Part shown: positions 6,882 to 11,542 of the stretch, piece after piece
Layout of the letters: each line of letters begins with the position of its first letter
Numbering within the stretch: position 1 is the first letter of the stretch
Origin: an uncultured Oscillospiraceae bacterium
GTDB lineage: Bacteria > Bacillota > Clostridia > Oscillospirales > Oscillospiraceae
Assembly: GCA_904398675.1 (NCBI GenBank)
Contig: CAJFPI010000244.1
Span: forward strand, 1-11,542
DNA length: 11,542 bases
Direction: 5' to 3'
The notes under the pieces: generated by a model
Databases searched by the model: none
What the model was told of the DNA's origin: nothing
Seen by the model: the letters and a program-made list of their open reading frames with translations, nothing else
Program-made: the position numbers and the translations under genes

Positions 6882-8174
6882 TTAAAGCTGGACAAGCCCC
6901 GCGTCAGCCATTTTCTGCAGGCTCATCAGGATACCGGTTTTGGCGTGGTACCAGGTGAGACCGCCCTGGAAATAGACGGCGTAGGGGGGGCGGATGGGGC
7001 CGTCGGCACTGAGCTCAATGGAGCTGCCCTGGACAAAGGCGCCGGCGGCCATAATCACGTCGCTGTCATAGCCGGGCATGGCCCAGGGCACCGGCGTCAC
7101 ATAGCTGTCTACCGGCGCCGCCGCCTGGATGCCCTTGCAGAAGGCCACCATGGCCGCCTTACTTCCAAGCTCCACTGCCTGAATGATGTCGTGGCGGCCT
7201 GCATTGGCCCCGGGAATGCAGCGGAATCCAAACTCTTCATAGAGCGCTGCGGCGAAAATGGCGCCCTTCAGCGCGCCGGCTGTCACGGTAGGGGCCAGAA
7301 AGAACCCCTGGAACAGGGCCGGCAAAAGGCCCAGATTGGCCCCCACCTCCTGGCCGAGGCCGGGGGCAGACAGCCGATAGGCGCACCGCTGGACACACTG
7401 CTCCGTGCCGCAGATATAGCCTCCCACCGGGGCCAGTCCGCCGCCGGGATTTTTGATGAGGCTGCCCACTACCATGTCGGCCCCCGCATCCGAGGGCTCG
7501 GAGAGCTCTACAAACTCGCCGTAGCAGTTGTCCACCATGCAGATAACGTCCGGCTTTACCGACTTGCAGAAGGCGATCAGCGTTCCGATCTGCTCCACAG
7601 AGAAGGAGGGACGGGTGTCATAACCCTTGGAGCGCTGGATGGTGATAAGCTTTGTTTTGCTGCTGATGGCAGAGCGGATGCCCTCAAAGTCAAAGGAGCC
7701 ATCCGGCAGAAGATCCACCTGCCGGTAACTCACGCCGCACTCCGCCAGGGAGCAGGGGGAGGGACGGATGCCGATGACCTCCTGCAGCGTGTCATAGGGC
7801 ATGCCCACAGGGGAGAGCAGCTCGTCACCGGGCAGGAGGTTGGCGCTGAGAGCCACTGCCAGAGCGTGGGTGCCGCAGGTGATCTGAGGCCGGACCAGGG
7901 CCGCCTCAGTGTGAAAGACATGGGCATAGACCTTTTCCAGCTTTTCCCTGCCCACGTCGTTGTAGCCGTAGCCGGTGGTGGCGGCAAAGCAGGCCGCATC
8001 CACCTTGTTCTCCTGCATGGCAGAGAGCACCTTGGCCTGGTTGTACTCCGCCACGGCGTCGATCTCCTCGAAACGGGGGCGCAGGCGCCGGAGCGCCGCC
8101 TCGCCCCGCTCTAACACAGCGGGGGAGATGCCAAGGCCGGCATACATCTGCTGCAGATTCATAGAAATATCCAT
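6882..8174 (-). CDS. Methionine gamma-lyase/YnbB-family PLP-dependent protein (right-arm copy)
   Basis: Mirror copy of 3369-4661 with an identical 430-residue protein. It is a cytosolic PLP enzyme of the Met_gamma_lyase/YnbB family, with the expected lysine K241 in SLIKNPGGG and D215 in MVDNCYGEF. The long antisense frame across it (6642-8114) is a high-GC shadow and not a gene. Here it reads left from its own promoter (8261-8289), back to back with the OLE RNA promoter (8380-8408). The family often annotates as 'aluminium resistance protein', a label with little biochemical support, so I give only the family name. Confidence 0.92.
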   Translation of the reverse strand: MDISMNLQQMYAGLGISPAVLERGEAALRRLRPRFEEIDAVAEYNQAKVLSAMQENKVDAACFAATTGYGYNDVGREKLEKVYAHVFHTEAALVRPQITCGTHALAVALSANLLPGDELLSPVGMPYDTLQEVIGIRPSPCSLAECGVSYRQVDLLPDGSFDFEGIRSAISSKTKLITIQRSKGYDTRPSFSVEQIGTLIAFCKSVKPDVICMVDNCYGEFVELSEPSDAGADMVVGSLIKNPGGGLAPVGGYICGTEQCVQRCAYRLSAPGLGQEVGANLGLLPALFQGFFLAPTVTAGALKGAIFAAALYEEFGFRCIPGANAGRHDIIQAVELGSKAAMVAFCKGIQAAAPVDSYVTPVPWAMPGYDSDVIMAAGAFVQGSSIELSADGPIRPPYAVYFQGGLTWYHAKTGILMSLQKMADAGLVQL

Positions 8175-8223
8175 AAAGGAAGGCCCCTCCTGTCATGCAA
8201 ATCACCGCCGGGTTTGGGCGGGG

Positions 8224-8250
8224 TGCGCCCTTTTTCCTGAAAATGGCGCA
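8224..8250 (-). promoter_or_regulatory. Leader hairpin of the lyase-family gene (right-arm copy)
   Basis: Mirror of 3293-3319: a TGCGCC/GGCGCA stem with an inner TTTT/AAAA helix at the 5' end of the predicted transcript. Confidence 0.4.
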
Positions 8251-8260
8251 AACTTGCTAT

Positions 8261-8289
8261 ATCATATCACGAACAGTCCCGCATTGCAA
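8261..8289 (-). promoter_or_regulatory. Promoter of the lyase-family gene and transporter (right-arm copy)
   Basis: On the minus strand: TTGCAA (8284-8289), 17-base spacer, TATGAT (8261-8266). Predicted start near 8254. Confidence 0.7.
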
Positions 8290-8311
8290 CTCTGGCAGGG
8301 AAAATGGAGCA

Positions 8312-8333
8312 TTTCTGTGTCGAAAGACAGAAA
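8312..8333. promoter_or_regulatory. Inverted repeat between divergent promoters, possible operator (right-arm copy)
   Basis: Mirror of 3210-3231: 7-bp dyad TTTCTGT/ACAGAAA with an 8-base spacer, between the divergent -35 elements. Confidence 0.35.
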
Positions 8334-8379
8334 CTGCCCATACACGCCCGGGTTCCTTTGTAAAAGTATACAGTTTAGC

Positions 8380-8408
8380 TTGTATATTGCGATAAAGTGT
8401 GGTATAAT
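8380..8408 (+). promoter_or_regulatory. Promoter of the OLE RNA-oapA-dxs unit (right-arm copy)
   Basis: TTGTAT (8380-8385), a 17-base spacer and a perfect TATAAT (8403-8408). The spacer ends TGTGG (8398-8402), matching the Gram-positive extended -10 (TRTGN), which would compensate for the 3/6 match at -35. The region is AT-rich compared with its surroundings. Predicted transcription start is about 8414-8416, which would make the first gene product a long untranslated RNA. Confidence 0.85.
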
Positions 8409-8414
8409 AAAATT

Positions 8415-9154
8415 TGCTAAGTAGCGGCGCAGTATCCTAGTCAGATCTGCCGTCTCTGAAGAAGGGCCTAAAAATCCTTTTAAGGGCATAGCTGTGAAAC
8501 CCTTGGTGCCTGCTTCATACGCCCAGTTTGGGGTGGGTGCTGAGAGGAAAGCGCGGACCCCCGCGCTTGCGGCGGCAGGGCGGTCCCCAATGGCATGGGG
8601 AAGGCGACCCTTCCGCCGTGGAGACCTGACCTTGTGCAGCGGCGGACTCCCGTTTGCGGTACGCGACCGCTGTACGACTCAGGCTGGAACCTGCAATGCG
8701 GTGCTACCCGGCCATTGCGCCGTGAACGCTGTGTGCAGAGTAGCCTTCCTTGCGTGGATAAGGCGTGAATAGAGACGCTGAGGCGAGGCGCGCCCCGGCC
8801 AGGGTGCGCCCCGTACAGTCTCTTGAAACCCTATCTGCAAAAGAGGATAGGGGACGGTAAGACTGCTGTGGAAATCACCTAGGCTGTCATTCCCGGGCAG
8901 ATGAGGGATTGCAGTGCGGACTCAGTGGCAGTCGGGTCCCGCGGAAGAGGCAACGCTGCGGCGGCGCGCTGAAAGGGAAACCGCCTGTTCGGCAACGACA
9001 GGTGCGCGCCGGGGAAAGCCTACCCGTACCTAAGCCGTAAGATTTACCTTATCTGCTGCCGCTGCATTAGCCTTATGTTGGATCGCCCTTGCGGGCGGCA
9101 GGCGCCGTTTCTTTTCCGTGCGCCGTGCCGCTGCAAGGGCTGTGATCTGACAAG
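8415..9154 (+). ncRNA. ole: Probable OLE RNA (ornate, large, extremophilic)
   Basis: OLE RNA is a large, highly structured RNA that binds the membrane protein OapA and localises to the membrane; in alkaliphilic bacilli it is linked to tolerance of cold, alcohol and altered Mg2+. Evidence here: about 740 bases start at a strong promoter, have no credible protein gene in any frame, and sit directly before oapA and dxs, the classic OLE context. Stems I can see: 8549-8556/8561-8568; 8656-8660/8666-8670; GCAATG 8693-8698/CATTGC 8713-8718; 8787-8795/8802-8810; 8816-8821/8860-8865 enclosing 8829-8835/8846-8852; 8963-8969/9004-9010 enclosing 8984-8988/8998-9002; and the 3' hairpin 9085-9140. The ends pair (8437-8447/9144-9154). 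OLE RNAs are usually near 600 nt, so this is somewhat long and the mature 5' end may lie inside. No family alignment was possible; RNase P RNA and tmRNA were considered and do not fit. Confidence 0.78.
9081..9147 (+). ncRNA. 3'-terminal hairpin of the OLE RNA candidate
   Basis: GCCCTTGC (9085-9092) pairs perfectly with GCAAGGGC (9133-9140). Inside it, CGGCA/TGCCG (9096-9100/9126-9130) and GGCGC/GCGCC (9101-9105/9120-9124) extend the helix with a one-base bulge and a pyrimidine-rich loop. An outer GATC/GATC pairing (9081-9084/9144-9147) across a TGT bulge is possible but competes with the long-range end helix. No T-run follows, so this is not an obvious terminator and transcription can continue into oapA. 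Confidence 0.7.
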
Positions 9155-9187
9155 TTCATAGACGATTATGAGCGAGGACATGGGAAA

Positions 9188-9754
9188 GTGGCTACCAAGG
9201 GAGACAGGGGAAAAAAGAAGGGGAAACGGGAACCGGGGCGGCTGAGCTGGCCCATCCGGGTTTTTTTCATCTCTGTATCGCTGTCCGCTGTGCTCAGCCT
9301 GGTGTCAAATCAGCTGCTGGGCAAAGCGAGCCTGGCGGTCTCTTTTATTATCCTGCTGGGGTTTATTGCCCTGGGCGTTGTATTTGATATCATCGGCGTG
9401 GCGGTGACTACCGCTGACGAGAGGCCTTTCCACTCCATGGCCTCACACCATGCGCCAGGGGCCAGGGAATCGCTGCGGCTGATCCGGCGGGCCAGCCAGG
9501 TCAGCAGTTTCTGCAACGATGTGGTCGGCGATATCTGCGGCATCGTCAGCGGCGCCACTGCTGCAGTGATTGTGTCAGCCCTGGGAGAGAGCTTTGACAT
9601 GAATACGATGCTGCTCTCGCTGTGCATCACAGCGCTGGTATCGGGGCTTACCATCGGTGGGAAGGCCCTGGGAAAGATCTTTGCCATGGAACGCAGCACA
9701 TCGGTTGTCTACTGGGTGGGCAGGGTACTGCATCTGTTTCACCGGCATGCATAG
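9188..9754 (+). CDS. oapA: OapA-like OLE RNA-associated membrane protein
   Basis: A 188-residue membrane protein. OapA proteins anchor OLE RNA to the membrane. Layout: a strongly basic N-terminal tail (K4, R7, K9-K11, K13, R14, R18), then helices near 22-44, 48-70, 113-132 and 138-157. A polar loop between helices 2 and 3 (about 75-112) contains TTADERPFH and RLIRRASQVSSFCND, followed by VVGDICGIVSG. This resembles the transmembrane region of DUF21/CNNM (CorB-like) proteins but has no CBS domains. The GTG start lies 9 bases after GAGGA (9174-9178); the frame is closed by a TGA at 9143-9145 and has no ATG. It starts 33 bases after the proposed end of the OLE RNA, and its TAG (9752-9754) overlaps the dxs ribosome-binding site. 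A generic CNNM-like protein is the alternative; context makes OapA much more likely. Confidence 0.8.
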   Translation: MATKGDRGKKKGKREPGRLSWPIRVFFISVSLSAVLSLVSNQLLGKASLAVSFIILLGFIALGVVFDIIGVAVTTADERPFHSMASHHAPGARESLRLIRRASQVSSFCNDVVGDICGIVSGATAAVIVSALGESFDMNTMLLSLCITALVSGLTIGGKALGKIFAMERSTSVVYWVGRVLHLFHRHA

Positions 9755-9779
9755 GAGGGTTCGATTGCTTTGCTCGAAC
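9753..9779 (+). promoter_or_regulatory. dxs ribosome-binding site and start-codon hairpin
   Basis: AGGAGGG (9753-9759) overlaps the oapA TAG stop. GTTCGA (9759-9764) can pair with TCGAAC (9774-9779), leaving a 9-base loop that holds the TTG start (9770-9772). A second hairpin, GATCTCC/GGAGATC (9786-9792/9794-9800), lies within codons 6-11. Both would influence ribosome loading, so dxs translation may depend on ribosomes arriving from oapA. Confidence 0.5.
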
Positions 9780-11542
9780 AGATTCGATCTCCCGGAGATC
9801 TGCAGGCCATGAGCATTTCTCAGCTCAAGGCTTTGTGCGGTGAGCTGCGGGAATTTCTGCTGGAGAGCGTCTCCAAAACCGGCGGCCATCTGGCTTCCAA
9901 CCTGGGAGCTGTGGAGCTGACGGTGGCGATCCACCACGTCTTTGACACAGCCAGGGACCGCCTGGTTTTTGACGTGGGCCACCAGTGCTATATCCATAAA
10001 ATCCTGACCGGCCGGATGGACCGGTTCCACACCCTCCGCCAGATGGGAGGGCTCTCCGGCTTTCCCAAGCCGGAGGAGAGCGTCCATGACGCTTTCATTG
10101 CCGGTCACGCCTCCAATTCTGTCTCTGTGGCGCTGGGCATGGCCCACGCAAGAACGATTGCCGGACAGGACTACAGCGTCATTGCTCTCATTGGAGATGG
10201 TGCGCTCACCGGCGGTCTGAGCTATGAGGGGCTTAATGACGCGGGCGCGTCTAACGAGCCGCTGATTGTCATATTAAACGACAACGGTATGTCCATCAAC
10301 CAAAATGTGGGAGGCGTCTCCAGCCATCTCTCCTATATCCGCACCCGTGCCAGCTATTACCGTTTCAAAAAACACTATCGGAATTTCATGAGCCGTGTGC
10401 CTGGAGGCCGGAGGCTCTACCGCTTTAACCACAGGGTGAAAACCGCCTTAAAAAAGCTGCTGCTGCCATGCACCATGTTCGAGGACATGGGCTTTACCTA
10501 TCTCGGGCCGGTAGACGGCCACAATGTGGAACAGCTGTGCCACACGCTGCGCTGGGCCAGAGAGCTGAAGGGGCCGGTTCTGGTCCATATCAAGACAAAG
10601 AAGGGGAAAGGCTACGCCCCGGCGGAGGCGACACCGGACCGGTATCACGGCGTAGGCCCCTTTGATTTGGCGACAGGCGTCGTGGCCCCGGCCAAGCGTG
10701 ACTTTTCCGCCGCATTTGGTGAGACAATGGAGAAACTGGCAGCGCGTGAGCCGCGGCTCTGTGTCATCACGGCGGCCATGGCGGAGGGGACCGGACTGGA
10801 GAGCTTTTCTCAATATTACCCCGACCGTTTCTTTGATGTGGGGATCGCAGAGGGGCATGCGGTCAGCATGGCCGGCGGCATGGCGAAACAGGGGCTGATT
10901 CCTGTTTTCGCCGTATACTCCACATTCCTGCAGCGGGGCTATGATATGCTTTTTCATGACATAGCGCTGCAGCACCTGCATGTTGTCCTGGCAGTGGACC
11001 GGGCAGGTTTGGTGGGGCCGGATGGGGCCACTCACCATGGCGTGGCGGATGTAGGCTATCTCAGTCAGATCCCCCATATGACGATTTTTGCGCCTGCCAG
11101 CTTTTTGGAGCTCTCCGAAATGCTGGAAGAGGCGGTTTTCTCTGTAGATGGGCCGGTGGCTGTCCGCTACCCCAGGGGATGCCAGGGGGCGTACATGGGC
11201 GGGTGGAACCATCTGCCCGCAGTCCGGCTGCGTGAGGGGACAGATGTCACCCTTGTGTCCTATGGCACTTTGGTGAATGAAACGCTTGCCGCGGCGGAAC
11301 GCCTGGCGGAGCAGGGGATCCGGGCGGAGGTCCTGAAGTTGAATCAGATCGCCCCGCTGCCGCGCTGCGAGGTGGAAGCAAGTGTCCGCAGCACCGGGCG
11401 GCTGGTAGTGGTGGAGGACTGTCTCCCCGCCGGATCGGCAGGACAGCAGCTCTCAGCGGCGCTGGAGGCAGCGCAGGTGCCGGCGCAGGTACGGCTCCTA
11501 AACACGGGAGACCGTTTTATCCCCCATGGAACCATTGCGCAG
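9770..11542 (+). CDS. dxs: 1-deoxy-D-xylulose-5-phosphate synthase, C-terminally truncated
   Basis: First enzyme of the MEP isoprenoid pathway: thiamine-diphosphate-dependent condensation of pyruvate and glyceraldehyde-3-phosphate to DXP, releasing CO2. Motifs in order: KTGGHLASNLG (36-46) with catalytic H40; FDVGHQCYIHKILTGR (67-82); AGHASNSVSVALGMA (111-125); the thiamine/metal motif GDGALTGG (142-149) to NDN (170-172); GIAEGHA (358-364) with the proton-shuttling E360; DRAGLVGPDGATHHG (410-424), carrying R411, D418 and H422; and RYPRG (466-470). The TTG start is chosen because it gives MLEQI, the usual Dxs N-terminus (MLExI), 10 bases after AGGAGGG. The window ends after codon 591 (PHGTIAQ), about 30 residues short of full length. 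It is the third member of the OLE RNA-oapA-dxs unit. The usual IAEQHA or IAEEHA reads IAEGHA here, a mild variation outside the catalytic glutamate. Confidence 0.96.
   Translation, partial: MLEQIRSPGDLQAMSISQLKALCGELREFLLESVSKTGGHLASNLGAVELTVAIHHVFDTARDRLVFDVGHQCYIHKILTGRMDRFHTLRQMGGLSGFPKPEESVHDAFIAGHASNSVSVALGMAHARTIAGQDYSVIALIGDGALTGGLSYEGLNDAGASNEPLIVILNDNGMSINQNVGGVSSHLSYIRTRASYYRFKKHYRNFMSRVPGGRRLYRFNHRVKTALKKLLLPCTMFEDMGFTYLGPVDGHNVEQLCHTLRWARELKGPVLVHIKTKKGKGYAPAEATPDRYHGVGPFDLATGVVAPAKRDFSAAFGETMEKLAAREPRLCVITAAMAEGTGLESFSQYYPDRFFDVGIAEGHAVSMAGGMAKQGLIPVFAVYSTFLQRGYDMLFHDIALQHLHVVLAVDRAGLVGPDGATHHGVADVGYLSQIPHMTIFAPASFLELSEMLEEAVFSVDGPVAVRYPRGCQGAYMGGWNHLPAVRLREGTDVTLVSYGTLVNETLAAAERLAEQGIRAEVLKLNQIAPLPRCEVEASVRSTGRLVVVEDCLPAGSAGQQLSAALEAAQVPAQVRLLNTGDRFIPHGTIAQ

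Larger units (their letters stand above)
1..11542. repeat. Window-long perfect inverted repeat (axis 5771/5772)
   Basis: Left arm 1-5771 and right arm 5772-11542 are reverse complements. The first bases (ctgcgcaatggttcc) are mirrored by the last (ggaaccattgcgcag), and all reading frames in one arm recur with identical translations at 11543-i in the other. I found no mismatch in the stretches compared, and there is no spacer at the axis. Both ends stop at the same dxs codon, as expected if the whole contig is X followed by reverse-complement X. Each gene below is therefore listed twice but probably exists once in the genome. An assembly or amplification fold-back is the favoured explanation; a real, very recent inverted duplication is the alternative. 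Confidence 0.97.

Noticed and set aside
6642..8114. A 490-codon frame (mirror 3429-4901) antisense to the lyase-family gene.
   Set aside because: It is a shadow of a GC-rich gene: His/Gly/Arg-rich, without domains, while the sense strand encodes a complete PLP enzyme with its own promoter and ribosome-binding site.
8541..8556. A purine-rich stretch (GAGAGGAAAGCGCGGA in outline) recalling the GAGGAAAGTCCGG motif of RNase P RNA.
   Set aside because: It matches only partly, and the partner elements of RNase P RNA are absent at the right distances. The oapA-dxs context favours OLE RNA.
8494..8772. A 92-codon GTG-initiated frame (mirror 2771-3049) inside the RNA region.
   Set aside because: There is no ribosome-binding site, the composition is Arg/Cys/Ala-rich as in non-coding high-GC DNA, and it runs across several perfect stem-loops of the RNA candidate.
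1..11542. Two sets of paralogous genes forming a real duplicated locus.
   Set aside because: No differences were found, there is no spacer and the ends are symmetric, so a single locus duplicated by folding is much more likely. The possibility is kept open only as a test in the findings.
1..11542. Insertion sequences, CRISPR arrays, tRNA or rRNA genes.
   Set aside because: No transposase frame, direct-repeat array or tRNA/rRNA-like sequence was seen on either strand. The only large inverted repeat is the palindrome itself.

Overview
The window is one perfect inverted repeat. Base i is complementary to base 11543-i along its whole length, and the axis lies between bases 5771 and 5772. There are therefore only about 5.77 kb of unique sequence, present twice head to head. 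Every gene in the left half reappears with an identical protein in the right half on the opposite strand. The axis falls in a short GC-rich hairpin after a transporter gene that looks like a transcription terminator, and both ends cut dxs at the same base. The simplest reading is a fold-back assembly or amplification artefact, in which a contig ran into its own reverse complement at a terminator palindrome. A real inverted duplication cannot be excluded from sequence alone.

Unique content, from a window edge to the axis: (1) dxs, 1-deoxy-D-xylulose-5-phosphate synthase, 591 codons visible and missing its C-terminal end; (2) a small four-helix membrane protein that fits OapA; (3) about 740 bases without a credible protein gene, preceded by an excellent sigma-A-type promoter and rich in stem-loops, ending 33 bases before oapA; (4) a divergent promoter region; (5) a PLP-dependent methionine gamma-lyase/YnbB-family protein; (6) a ten-helix EamA/DMT-family transporter; (7) the terminator-like hairpin at the axis. 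Items 1-3 are transcribed toward the window edges, items 5-6 toward the axis.

The main biological point is the order promoter - large structured RNA - oapA - dxs. This is the hallmark neighbourhood of OLE RNA (ornate, large, extremophilic), the large bacterial non-coding RNA that binds the membrane protein OapA and is known from extremophilic and anaerobic Firmicutes. I identify the RNA from context, size and structure, not from a covariance-model hit. Its ends can pair over about 700 nt (8437-8447 with 9144-9154), which would delimit the RNA, and a long 3' hairpin would stack on that helix.

High GC, Gram-positive-style ribosome-binding sites and promoters, and OLE/OapA together with a YnbB-family protein suggest an anaerobic Clostridia-class Firmicute, perhaps an Oscillospiraceae-like gut organism. 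That placement is inference. The tight oapA-dxs junction suggests that the RNA, its membrane partner and the first enzyme of the MEP isoprenoid pathway form one operon. The lyase-family gene and the transporter form a second, divergent unit.
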